A stretch of 64,000 nucleotides of DNA from Diphasiastrum complanatum (Eukaryota > Streptophyta > Lycopodiopsida > Lycopodiales > Lycopodiaceae), in contig CM055110.1 in assembly GCA_029204225.1 (NCBI GenBank), positions 36,843,065 to 36,907,064 of the forward strand. The letters are read 5' to 3'. Position numbers and translations under genes: made by a program. Positions within the stretch are counted from its first letter, which is position 1. Every line of letters starts with the position of its first letter. Shown in pieces: positions 1 through 9,118 of this stretch. The notes beneath the pieces are model-generated. The model saw only the letters and a list, made by a program, of their open reading frames with translations, did no database searches and was not told the DNA's origin.

Positions 1-377
1 TGACAAAAATTCCACAAATACTGTTGAACGGACATCTGGGACTGAACCTCACTGAAACACACTGAAACGCAAAGTGACCCATGCCAAACCCTACTAACCC
101 ACACTGAACAACCCTAAACTGCAGACAATGCAGATCCTATTGAACCACAAAAAACTGTACTGAACTGTCAAAAACCCTACTGATATTTCAACAATCAAGT
201 TGGTGTCACCTTCAGAATGACAACTCTGATCGAGATATTATTTTTTGGCTGTGCAGTATGTTCTTGATACTCGTTCTAAGGGGGATAAACCCAGTAGTAA
301 AAAAATTTCAGGTCCAAAAAAATTCCAAGAAGCAAAAATAAAAAAAATTTGGCGATTCGCAATTCGCTGCAACTATG
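1..377. repeat. Right part of a short-word-repeat element (family W, copy W1)
   Basis: Bases 1-190 repeat the word ACTGAA in several variants. After A-rich tracts (about 298-350) come inverted GATTCGC/GCGAATC words, and the segment ends at 368-377 with TGCAACTATG, whose reverse complement is CATAGTTGCA. The same ten bases begin the element at 2072. I therefore read this as the right end of a related element whose left end lies outside the window or is decayed. No target duplication was found, so the left limit is a guess. Confidence 0.35.
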
Positions 378-476
378 GGTAAAATATTCAACTTGCTCAG
401 AATGGAGGATCGTGATTCGTTAGCCCAAAAATCATCACACGCGCAGAATGCTGAGAACAATTCTCTAATGTGCTCC

Positions 477-1186
477 TACCTGTCCCACGTCTTGAAGGTC
501 TTCAAGATCTAGAAATTTGAACGCCTTGAAAGGCTGCAAGTACCGATATACGTAGCAGGACATACCAGAACTCCCCCTACCCCGCCATGTCCTTCCCTTC
601 CCCACAATCGACTTATTATTTCACTATTGGAAAGTGATTATATAGTTCTCATTCGTACATGCAGACATATGGAAGGATGTACGACTATGTGTTGCGCTCT
701 GTGTGTGTCCAGTTGCAGCTATGCATGATGATGTTTAAATCAATCTTGACGTGTCCAACTTCAAATTGGAAAGGGATGTCAATCTAATGGGGGATTTTAA
801 GGGAAGAATTGGAAGGTAGCCAATCATTTTTCTTCCCCTCCAGCTAAAAAAGCTCTCAAGAGATATCAACATTGATTGATGGAGGCAACGTGTTCCATAA
901 CTCAGTGTTGAAGATAGGTGGTGCTCAATAGCTACTTATTAATGATGGACTTCAACCGTGACCACTTTCATGCAGCTTAACATGCCATTTAAAGAAAGCC
1001 AAAGTGTGGTTGACTGAATTGGCATCCTTCCAGTAAAATGACATAAGAGATATGAGGAAGGCTTTCGTTTTCTGAAATCAGATTATCCTCTCTTTTTTAG
1101 GTAAATGTGGTGACTTAACCCCCTCCTTTGACTTATAAAAAACTTAGAGAAAATGATAATTTGTACAAACATAAATAGTAGGTTAC
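477..1186 (+). repeat. Tandem duplication, copy 1 (707-bp period, LINE endonuclease part)
   Basis: This segment recurs at 1184-1893 with a shift of 707 bases, and I saw no difference between the copies by eye. It carries degraded LINE endonuclease sequence on the plus strand: a frame near 775-815 reads NLMGDFKGRIG, close to the MGDFN-G-RIG motif of LINE endonucleases, and near 900-960 it reads LLINDGLQ. Identity of an otherwise dead element implies a recent duplication or an assembly artefact. Confidence 0.85.
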
Positions 1187-1893
1187 CTGTCCCACGTCTT
1201 GAAGGTCTTCAAGATCTAGAAATTTGAACGCCTTGAAAGGCTGCAAGTACCGATATACGTAGCAGGACATACCAGAACTCCCCCTACCCCGCCATGTCCT
1301 TCCCTTCCCCACAATCGACTTATTATTTCACTATTGGAAAGTGATTATATAGTTCTCATTCGTACATGCAGACATATGGAAGGATGTACGACTATGTGTT
1401 GCGCTCTGTGTGTGTCCAGTTGCAGCTATGCATGATGATGTTTAAATCAATCTTGACGTGTCCAACTTCAAATTGGAAAGGGATGTCAATCTAATGGGGG
1501 ATTTTAAGGGAAGAATTGGAAGGTAGCCAATCATTTTTCTTCCCCTCCAGCTAAAAAAGCTCTCAAGAGATATCAACATTGATTGATGGAGGCAACGTGT
1601 TCCATAACTCAGTGTTGAAGATAGGTGGTGCTCAATAGCTACTTATTAATGATGGACTTCAACCGTGACCACTTTCATGCAGCTTAACATGCCATTTAAA
1701 GAAAGCCAAAGTGTGGTTGACTGAATTGGCATCCTTCCAGTAAAATGACATAAGAGATATGAGGAAGGCTTTCGTTTTCTGAAATCAGATTATCCTCTCT
1801 TTTTTAGGTAAATGTGGTGACTTAACCCCCTCCTTTGACTTATAAAAAACTTAGAGAAAATGATAATTTGTACAAACATAAATAGTAGGTTAC
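1184..1893 (+). repeat. Tandem duplication, copy 2
   Basis: Second copy of the 707-base unit, directly abutting the first with a 3-base overlap of the matched ends. After 1893 the sequence continues into the LINE linker frame, whereas copy 1 jumps back to the unit start, so copy 2 has the original right-hand junction. Confidence 0.85.
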
Positions 1894-2071
1894 TTGAAGA
1901 AGACTCTAAGGTGGCTACTAAATACAAAACCTATTATAAGGCAACCTTAAAAGATGGAGAAAATTCCCTCTATGATCTATCACAACAAAGATTCAAAAAG
2001 AAAAAGGAATACATTTTCCATGTAATCCTTGGTTTCAGTGAGGATGTAAAGAAGCTAGGCTCAATTCTAAA
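1860..2071 (+). pseudogene. LINE linker reading frame, first half
   Basis: An open frame running from the end of the tandem unit to the left edge of inserted element W2. Joined to 3328 onward (skipping 2072-3327, which includes one copy of the target duplication), the frame continues without a stop to 3522, giving about 138 codons. This is direct evidence that 2072-3318 is an insertion. The stretch sits between endonuclease and RT in the LINE; I see no other domain in it apart from a CRKCGKK motif at about 3430 in the second half. Confidence 0.6.
2063..2071. repeat. Target-site duplication left of W2/W4 block
   Basis: AATTCTAAA. Related copies are GAGTCTAAA at 2927-2935 (between W2 and W4; 7 of 9 match) and ATTCTAAAT at 3319-3327 (right of W4; the core ATTCTAAA is exact). 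Confidence 0.6.
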
Positions 2072-2926
2072 CATAGTTGCACCGAAACGTGTTTCTGGGC
2101 AAACATGTTTCTGAAACTGCGTTTCTCAGAAACGCGATTGTAACCCAAAATCGTTAAAAAAATAATAATTTTTTTTTTTGGAAAAATAGCTTATGGCTGA
2201 AATTTGTTTAGGGGATCAATTGGCAAACCAACGTTTTGCCTCTCAGAAGTGCAGTAGATGGGGCACAAACAAATCTTATTTTCAATAGCTATTTGGTTGT
2301 TCTTTGCTCTGGTTTTCAATAAATGCTCAGGGGGTTCGGGGGGCGGTAGCCTCCCGGTGGGGGGTTTGGGGGGCAATGCCCCCCAGCGGCGGGGTCCGGG
2401 GGCTGCCGGTAGACCCCCACGGTAAGGCCTCTTCATGATTTGGCCTTCCAACTCCCTGAGTGAAAACACACTTTTTGGTGTTTCGCATCCCCTTGGTCCT
2501 TTGGCTGTTCGCTCTCTCAGCATTCTGTTATTGTGTAGATCAATCATCCAGAGTCTATTCTAGATCGCCATTGAAGCCCTTCTCCAAGGTGCATGCTTGG
2601 ATAGCACCATCATATGTACTTGCTTTATTATATTCAGAATTTCAAATTCATGTTCATTGTTTCTTGTCTACACTAAATTCCATTGTCAATTATAATAGGA
2701 TTAATGCACCTAAATTGGACCATCCTGCACCCGAAACAGTCGGCAAACTACACAGTAAAAATCCTCTTAATCAGAGTTTTCATCTGATACCCATATTGCC
2801 CAAAAAAAACCAAAAAAGAAATTTAAAAAAAACGTTTCTGGAATTTTTTGGAAACTATCATAAACGCGTTTCTGAACTAAGTTTCTGACCGCGATTCTGA
2901 AACGCTCAGAAACGCGCTGCATCTAT
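2072..2926. mobile_element. Short-word-repeat element W2 with CATAG ends
   Basis: An 855-bp insertion in the LINE linker. Its ends are inverted copies, CATAGTTGCA at the left and TGCATCTATG at the right (9 of 10 paired), each directly against the target duplication. Both flanks repeat GTTTCTG/CAGAAAC words and their inverses (2084-2130 and 2830-2915). The middle has A/T runs, a G-rich block and an unassigned stretch. No transposase is visible, so it would be non-autonomous. The 9-bp duplication suggests a Mutator-like mobiliser, 8 bp would suggest hAT; I cannot choose. Confidence 0.6.
2330..2440 (+). other. G-rich block with many G runs inside W2
   Basis: Repeated runs of three to six G on the plus strand, interleaved with C runs such as ATGCCCCCC, inside otherwise AT-rich sequence. 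The spacing of G runs would permit G-quadruplex folding, and GGGGGGC/GCCCCCC words can also pair as hairpins. No coding signal is convincing on either strand. Confidence 0.55.
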
Positions 2927-3059
2927 GAGTCTAAATCATAGAATTAATGAACCGTTAACGGTTCAGTACGGCTCTGAGAACCGTACAGTGAACTTTCATG
3001 CAGGAACTGTGTGAACCATGGAGGTAATTAATTAATAAATTAATTTTTTTTTTCAGTAC

Positions 3060-3193
3060 ACAGGTCTGGGTGGATTAACAGGTCTGTGTGGAATCTGGAT
3101 TATCAGGTCTGTGTGGACTATCAGTTCTGTGTGGATTAACAGGTCTGTGTGGATTATCAGGTCTGTGTGGATTAACAGGTCTGTGTGGATCAG
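3060..3193 (+). repeat. 17-18-bp minisatellite in W4
   Basis: About eight imperfect copies of ACAGGTCTGTGTGGATTA follow one another, with one shortened unit near 3096. Sequence identity between units is high, so it expanded fairly recently or is being homogenised. Confidence 0.8.
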
Positions 3194-3249
3194 GTCCAAA
3201 TCTGTGTCTGTAATAATTTGGTAATTAAATAATTAATTAAGTAAATACT

Positions 3250-3288
3250 GGAACCGTACCACGGTTCAATGAACCGTGGTACGGTTCC
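3250..3288. repeat. 39-bp perfect palindrome with single-base centre
   Basis: Left arm 3250-3268 (GGAACCGTACCACGGTTCA) is the exact reverse complement of right arm 3270-3288, with one A at 3269 between them. It would extrude as a 19-bp cruciform or hairpin. It lies near the right end of W4 beside a second stem (CCACGGTT/AACCGTGG, 3291-3311). Confidence 0.9.
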
Positions 3289-4184
3289 TTCCACGGTTCT
3301 GGGAACCGTGGGTTCTATATTCTAAATGATGTGGAGCTGTTGGAACAGATTATTCACATGCAAAAATATTTGATAAGAGACCAGAAATTTGGCATGCACG
3401 AGCGCACGAGCACCAAGGTAGGTTGTCGTAAATGCGGCAAAAAGATGCAAGGCGATTCTGGAAGACGTTGCTTGACAAATCAAAGACTTCTGAAACAATA
3501 TCCAGCTAGATGCATGGTTTAGATATGTTGAGATCTTGTACGAGCTAGAGAACATTGAAGGTATTTCATCTTTCTTGCTCATGATACTTGGTTTACAAAA
3601 GGAGATGCAGACATACGTATATCTAGTATGCCCAATGGTAAGTTAAAGACATTAAGGAAAACCTGAGGTGGTCAAAATGGGGAAAGAGGTCCTAGTTCAA
3701 CGTATCACGGTCTGTTCAATGATGCATTGATAGAGGACCTTCCCAAGACGTCGGCAAAAATAATAGTCATCCCACCGTTTGAGAAAGGAGACAAGAATGA
3801 TCTGGCCAACTATTGGACAATCATGATAGGCTAACTTGTGGAGAAACATACTCAAAAGCAAAAGAATGGCTGGCTGGAACTTCATGGAGAATGTGCTATG
3901 GAACAAATGGGATTTCACTAAATGCATTCTGCTTATAATCATTTGATTACTGCTGACATTGAAGAAGAGGAAAAAACAATAAAACCTCTATTGCTGCTTA
4001 GCTGATTTTTGAAGTGGGAACGAATGTAGGAAGTATGAATTATAGATGATTAGAGACATGCAAAGGAATAGCGAAAGTCTGCACTTCTTAATGGTCTAAG
4101 TTGTTGGCAATATTGTGACAACAAAAGTCAGCACTTCTAATTGGTCTACGGCTGAAGTTGTTGGAAACATTAAAGTGGAACATA

Positions 4185-4193
4185 GATCTCAAC
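4185..4193. repeat. Target-site duplication of W3, left copy
   Basis: GATCTCAAC, identical to 4379-4387. Nine bases is the length typical of Mutator-like transposition. Confidence 0.75.
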
Positions 4194-4378
4194 CTAACAT
4201 GGCGGACCCCGGACGCGAACGCGCGTCCGGTGTCCGCTGTTTTTTATTTTTATTTTTTTTTTAAAAAAAATTTCAAAAAAAAATATGGACGCGTCCGGGG
4301 GTCGGACGCATCCGGGTCCGGACGCCGGACGCGGACGCGGAGGCGGATTGCCCGCGACCGGCCCGGATGCGCATCTTT
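4194..4378. mobile_element. Short-word-repeat element W3 (GGACGCG words), 185 bp
   Basis: This GC-rich block interrupts the LINE reverse transcriptase. Exact 9-bp copies of GATCTCAAC flank it (4185-4193 and 4379-4387). Removing the block and one copy puts the upstream frame directly into the SLGPTLFAIYID block. Arms carry GGACGCG and CGCGTCCGGGG words in inverse order around a central T-run/A-run (4239-4285). Terminal inverted repeats are weak: left CTAACATGG, right (reversed) AAAGATGCG. Confidence 0.7.
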
Positions 4379-4387
4379 GATCTCAAC
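4379..4387. repeat. Target-site duplication of W3, right copy
   Basis: GATCTCAAC, identical to 4185-4193. Confidence 0.75.
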
Positions 4388-5738
4388 TGTCCCTAGGGCC
4401 TACACTTTTTGCTATCTACATAGACAAGCTCAATAACCTGCTAAATACAAAAGGTAAAGGTGGTGCAAAACTTTTGTACTTAGTAGTTAAACTTGTTTAT
4501 CCTAGTTATGTCATGTTTTTGTCTAGAACTTTACGCAATCTTCAACAATCTCGACAACAAATCTGTAAAATTTTAGAACTTTCATAAACTTGGTAAGTCA
4601 AGGTTATGTTCTTCCAATCGAAGAAGGTAAATAATCATCATGTTCATTTTGATGGAGGTGATGTTGGACTAACTCAAACATACAAGCATTTGGGGGTTGA
4701 TTTGCTATGGAAGGGACTTGTAGAAGGATAAATCTAGAGATGGCACTAGTAGCATGCACGATTTGAAACATTGGTAAGTCATGTCTAGCTTTATATGTTG
4801 TGAGATTTGGTAAGGTACTATCTCTCCTTCCAAATGAGCTGAAATTGAACAATTTCAAAACGGATTTTTGAACTCATACACAGAGTAAAGCAAAGCACAT
4901 GATACCCTAACCTCTTGACTGAAACATATCCTCTCCTTTGGAAGTCACAAACATGGCTAGGATGATCCACTACATTAAAAAGATAGAAAGATTACAAAAA
5001 GAGAGACTCTCGAAGGTAGCAGCTCAAAATTGAATGCTAATCTAAAAGTTGAATAGTAGGTGGCGCGTTGCTTCACCGATGCTCTTTAAAAGGAAACTAG
5101 AAGAGGAAAATGTCATGTTATAGATTAGAAAGATTGGGATGATCCAGTTATTGGCCTGTAGATTAATGAGATACATGTCATTGTTACTTAGAAGGTAGCT
5201 GCACCTCCTCAACTATATGCTGGGAACAAAAGGATCTCTCTTCTACTGATTTCCATTTGATGAAGCATTAAGAAAGTATGTCTTTATTGAAGAAGCACAA
5301 GTGGAATCTGCCTAGCAACTTCATCATCTTTGCATTAAAAACGGTTCCAAGTGAAGACTCAACCTAATGTAAACTATGATACACTTTGTGGAATCAATAA
5401 ATAATTCAAAAAATATGTTCTTTCCAAACCCATGCACGATCAAACTTTGTTGTCATGATACATTCTACATGGTGAAGAAAACGATCCAAAGTAGTGCCAC
5501 ACACAATTGAAAGACAGCTACGAGTTGTGCCTGGTATGAATGATGAAGTATGAACAAATGAGATGAATCATTGAAGCGATACCCAAGTACAAAGGCTTCC
5601 AAACTCAAAATGGAATGTCTCCCTTTTCAACAATGTAGAATCCTTAATCCATTAGGAAAGACCTCAAGGAATACATGATCTGAACCCAAATCGGATGAAA
5701 GGATGAAAATTGCAACTGAACTCTATAGTGCAGCTTAC

Positions 5739-5853
5739 TTTTCGTCCAATTTCTGGATCTCTTCTGCGATTTTCGTTTTCAAGGAAGTGAGAAGATCTTC
5801 ATCCACATTCCACCCAAAATCTTGACACCAACTCTCGTAAGGCCCTGCCATAT
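5739..5853 (-). CDS. RPN7: 26S proteasome regulatory subunit RPN7 (PSMD6), exon 2
   Basis: The acceptor TTTCAG precedes 5853; spliced to exon 1 the frame continues as YMAGPYESWCQDFGWNVDED and ends EEIQKLDEK, matching the MAPLYE...LGW-D--LL...KKLDEK segment of RPN7. The donor GTAAGC follows at 5738. The next expected block (ADAEENLGE-type) was not found between 5738 and 1, so either intron 2 is longer than 5.7 kb and contains the LINE complex, or the gene is cut here. The intact splice signals favour a functional gene with a long intron, but this is inference. Confidence 0.75.
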
Positions 5854-6021
5854 CTGAAAGACCGAGATGACATCATTGTATCATTCACCTCCATTTTTAT
5901 CCTTCACAAACGTAGCTTTCCTTTTGCCCTATATGTAATCAGAACAAAAACAAATCGGATAACCGAAGCATTGATAGCTGCTACACGTTATTCCTGGCAC
6001 AAGCACGTAATAGCCACTCAC

Positions 6022-6163
6022 AGTCAGCACGGGCAATCGTAATAACATCTTCCTTGAGCTGCTGCTTCTCGATATCAGGCACATCAGCCACTCCCAGCAA
6101 AAACAGCTTGTTCGCCAAAACCAGCTTCACGTCCTGATGGGCATCCTTGTCTTCTGACTCCAT
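6022..6163 (-). CDS. RPN7: 26S proteasome regulatory subunit RPN7 (PSMD6), exon 1
   Basis: RPN7 is a PCI-domain subunit of the 19S lid and helps hold the lid of the 26S proteasome together. The first 47 codons contain LVLANKLFLL, VPDIEKQQLKEDV and end ITIARAD, which match the conserved N-terminus of plant RPN7 (LVLA-K-FLL...V-DIEK). The ATG at 6163 is the first in frame and follows a GA-rich leader. The exon ends at 6022 before a good splice donor (GTGAGT, read on the minus strand from 6021). One extra base is carried into exon 2. No stop or frameshift is present in these two exons. Only the N-terminal fifth or so of the protein is visible. Confidence 0.8.
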
Positions 6164-6178
6164 CTCGCTCGCTCGCTC

Positions 6179-6222
<44 letters not shown>

Positions 6223-6260
6223 CTCTCGCTTTTTAGCTTGTCTTATGAGGGAGGCATTGC
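6164..6260 (-). promoter_or_regulatory. RPN7: GA-rich 5' leader of RPN7
   Basis: Directly upstream of the ATG, the minus strand reads GAGCGAGC words and a (GA) run of about 16 units (6187-6219). GA runs in 5' leaders are common in plant housekeeping genes. No TATA box is evident in the 300 bases upstream (to 6460). Confidence 0.5.
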
Positions 6261-6687
6261 GAGAACCGAACTCTCTTCCAAGGTAAATATTCCTTTCGTG
6301 CCCTAACAAACCCTTTTGGCATTCCATCAGAGTGCCCTTTACATATGATGTATGTGTGGGGGCATGTGCAACTATTTTCCACTATGCTCACCCTCCCCCA
6401 TGTCTTTGTATTCATTCATGGCTTTTGGGTATAGAGTAAAGTTATGAGGTGGAGACTTTACATATATATGGCAATCATAAAGAGGGCGACGGTGAAGTGA
6501 AGTGACCAACCATATCTTGAGCTACACGAGCGAAGGGACGTATGATATGGCTACATCATAGTTGTCATAGTTGTCAGCCTGTTTAGGTTTTTCAAACGTA
6601 GCTATCAAGGGGAGAGTCTTGGCTTTCCCAATTTTGTTCTTTTGTTGGGGCTACACTATTTTAACAAGTGGATCATGACGCTTGATA

Positions 6688-6726
6688 GAAAGAGGGAAAC
6701 TACGAATGTATGAGAGAGAGAGAGAG

Positions 6727-6765
<39 letters not shown>

Positions 6766-6965
6766 TGGCACGAGTGTGCAAGTGCGCTTGTGTGTGAGTG
6801 TGTGAGTGAGAAAGAAAAACAACATTGAAAGAGGGAAACTATGAATGCATGAGAGAGAGAGGGTGTGTGTGCGTGCGCGTGTGCGTTTGGCATGCATGTG
6901 TATGTGCAAGTGCGCTTGTGGTATGTGTGTGTGTGTGTGAGTGAGAAAGAAAAACAACAACATTG
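6688..6965. repeat. Tandem pair of GA/GT microsatellite units
   Basis: Unit 1 (about 6688-6825) and unit 2 (about 6829-6965) share start (GAAAGAGGGAAACTA), middle (CAAGTGCGCTTGTG) and end (GAGTGAGAAAGAAAAACAAC). In both, a GA run passes into a long GT run; the runs differ in length and unit 2 has GC-rich interruptions. The pair is a diverged tandem duplication of about 141 bp. Confidence 0.8.
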
Positions 6966-7420
6966 ATTTTTTTTAAAGTACCTATAGGTACGTAAGACTA
7001 CATGTACATCTTAACTAGTGCCAAACTAATACAAATATGTATATGACAAGACAATCCATAAAGGCTAATTGTCCAAAGTGAGTGTCAAACGTTACATGAA
7101 AGAGCGGGATGTATTGAATACCATGACCTTGGTCTTCTTTAGGTTCACCTCCAAACGTTGGACACGACAAGATATAAATATCCATGTTGTTGTAAAGTCC
7201 ATGTCGGGAGAGACCAGAACCACATCATATGCATATCAATTCCAGAAGAATAGATATTAGCATGTCCCCATGCTTACATCGATGACTACGCCTTTCAAAC
7301 TTATCATTGTAAAAATTAGAGAGTGTACGTGAATGTGAGCAATCCTACTTGACCCCAATGGTGCTTATGACCTACTCACACATACCTACGAAGATTTGAA
7401 AACAACTGACCACTTTCTCA
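6950..7420 (-). pseudogene. Second LINE relic, RT fragment
   Basis: On the minus strand, 7375-7290 reads GVK-DCSHSRTLSNFYNDKF (the GVKQGCPLSPTLF-IYID block), 7230-7190 reads AYDVVLVSPDMDF (the YADD box, here AYDV), and 7150-7085 reads VNLKKTKVMVFNTSRSF, followed by SYTYL near 6990. It is the same LINE type as the relic at 700-5340 but a different copy in the other orientation. Stops interrupt it and both ends are lost. Confidence 0.7.
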
Positions 7421-7984
7421 TAAAATAATAGCTAATATAGTATCATGTGAAAATTGTAGCATCTAAATGAGGATATGTGTCCTCTTATTGTAACAATGTA
7501 GCATACAATAGCGCTTCTTGGTTCCTAGAGAAAGTTTGGGAAACAGAGACGAGCATTAATGACTTTTTGGTTGACGAGACATTATGGAGTGAAAATGATA
7601 GAGAAATAGCTTATGTCTCTAGGCAGCAAATGCCATAATAGATGACCAGCTCATGAGACTCTCTTAAATGCAAATAAGTGTCTCTCAAAGGTTGTAATTG
7701 GATCTATCATGTTTGTTGATGCTCTCTAGATACCTAGTTCCTCCTCATCAAGGGCATGTACATGCAATGGGCTTGTCTCAATATCATGCCTAATTATATG
7801 TCTACACAGATCTCATTATAGTTCCACAATTGTATTCTCAAATCATGTGGATGGAACTTCAAGGTGCTCTCCCGTAATTCTCTATGTTTGTGATGGAGAT
7901 AAACATCTATTCATAAAATCATCTCTTCTCAACCTATCATGTACTTCTAGTACATCGGTGATTATCACCGCATTATTATATCCA
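7421..7984. other. No gene recognised
   Basis: AT-rich sequence with stops in all frames. The part nearest 7420 may be further decayed LINE; nothing else can be supported. Confidence 0.5.
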
Positions 7985-8441
7985 ATGTAAGCTTTGTTTG
8001 GCCCAAAAGGAATTATTAGCATTAAGAATAAGGCGGTTCCCTCTTTAGGCCCTACTTAAATAAGGATAATAGGCCAACAAGGGCCCAAAGAACATTTAGT
8101 AAGACTTAACAAGGGCTTAGGGCATTGTCTATAAGTAGGAAAGAGACATCACTTTTAGGATCTTTTGGCTCATTTGAAAACTTTAAGGAGAGAGCTTAGC
8201 TTTCTCTTTGTTGATGTGAGCCTTGGGAATTAGCTTGCTAGGTCTCATGTGCCCAATCCACATGAATCCAGGCCCTTTCCAATCCTTTGTAATCATTTGC
8301 TCATTTCTAATGTAATTTCATGGAGATCCTTGTGTCTTTTGCTTCTGCAAGATATGCGCTCCTGAATGCTTTGTATGTCTCTTGCTTATAGCTTTACTTC
8401 TAGTATTATTGTCAATTACTTTGGATTTGGCACATGACATT
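7985..8441 (+). repeat. LTR-like segment followed by primer site
   Basis: The segment has the look of a plant Copia LTR: a pyrimidine-rich middle, several TG-rich stretches and an end (about 8425-8440) just before a tRNA-Met-type primer site. No second LTR or target duplication was found, and the left end is a guess. It is probably a 5' LTR whose element body has been lost or has decayed. Confidence 0.4.
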
Positions 8442-8454
8442 TGTGGTATTAGAG
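8442..8454 (+). other. Primer-binding-site-like word
   Basis: GTGGTATTAGAGT resembles the TGGTATCAGAGC initiator-tRNA site used by the Copia elements elsewhere in this window. Confidence 0.4.
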
Positions 8455-9118
8455 TGTAAAGACCCATTTTGCATAATGATTTTTCATATATTTCATTAGA
8501 TTTGTTGCTTGTGAAGCTTTCCTTTTGCTAATTTCTAAAATTTTAAATTTTTAGTTCTGCTCAGACCAATTTTTGTTGTATAATTTTATACTTAATTCCT
8601 AAATAAACTCTACAGGCTTCTAGAGTTTTCTTTTAACATTCATTTGCACCAATTTTCAAGCTATTTGGATAAGGGATGCAATAAATACGATGACATTTGT
8701 TTTGGGACTTTGACCTAAAAAGGAGTAACCTTTTTTAGTATTTTTTAATGGTCCTAATTTTAGACCAAAATCATGGTATTTTTTAAAGGATTCTCTAACT
8801 TGCAATAAAAAGAATGTTAAAAAGTGTCTATTTTTAATAAAGCACTACAAGTCTTTTCTTTTGCAAATTTCATAAAACCATCATAATTACATACCGCATA
8901 ACATTTCAAGACAACACATGATTTTTGGAAGTCCAAACGCCATTAAAACACAAAAGGGCTTAAATTATATTATACATATATTTTATCAGAGTTCATTTTC
9001 TAAGGAATTTTCATTGATGCCTCTCAATTCAAAACTTGACATATTTTGAACACTCTTGTTTTCAGCCAATGAGGTGAAACAACTGTCTTCTTCATTAGAG
9101 TCGACTGGCATATCGTCT
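8455..9118. other. AT-rich spacer, no gene recognised
   Basis: Stops in all frames, many T runs. The minus strand near 9060-9118 may be the C-terminal tail or 3' end of the transposon gene at 9119-10600. Confidence 0.5.

Larger units (their letters stand above)
2937..3318. mobile_element. Short-word-repeat element W4 (GAACCGT words)
   Basis: A 382-bp insertion directly beside W2, flanked by AGTCTAAAT (2928-2936) and ATTCTAAAT (3319-3327), 8 of 9 identical. It begins CATAGAATTAATGAACC and its right end read in reverse begins ATAGAACC. It is made of GAACCGT/ACGGTTC words: a 16-base palindrome at 2949-2964, a 39-base near-perfect palindrome at 3250-3288, and a stem at 3291-3311. A/T runs and a TCTGTGTGG minisatellite fill the centre. 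No open frame of interest. Confidence 0.6.
700..5340 (+). pseudogene. Degenerate LINE (non-LTR retrotransposon), EN plus RT
   Basis: One plus-strand LINE can be followed in pieces. Endonuclease motifs occur in both copies of the tandem unit (about 700-1100 and 1407-1810). A linker frame runs 1860-2071 and resumes at 3321-3522. Reverse transcriptase starts near 3750 with FEKGDKNDLANYWTIMIG, the usual (K/E)GDK-NYRTI block, and continues after 4388 with SLGPTLFAIYIDKL (the LSPTLF-IYID block) and near 4600-4690 with KVMFF and TYKHLGVD. A C-terminal match (TNMARMIHYIKKIERLQKER) lies near 4950-5010. The YADD box is not recognisable and many stops and frameshifts are present. Three short elements interrupt it. 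The 3' end is uncertain. It may lie in an intron of the minus-strand RPN7 gene. Confidence 0.75.

Noticed and set aside
2191-2547. 118-codon Pro/Arg-rich minus-strand frame
   Set aside because: It is read out of the G-rich block of W2; composition explains it and no motif is present.
3060-3193. Possible CRISPR array (short repeats with regular spacing)
   Set aside because: Units are directly adjacent with no unique spacers; it is a minisatellite in a eukaryotic element.
4604-4858. 84-codon minus-strand frame
   Set aside because: Antisense of the LINE reverse transcriptase (KVMFF and TYKHLGVD on the plus strand).
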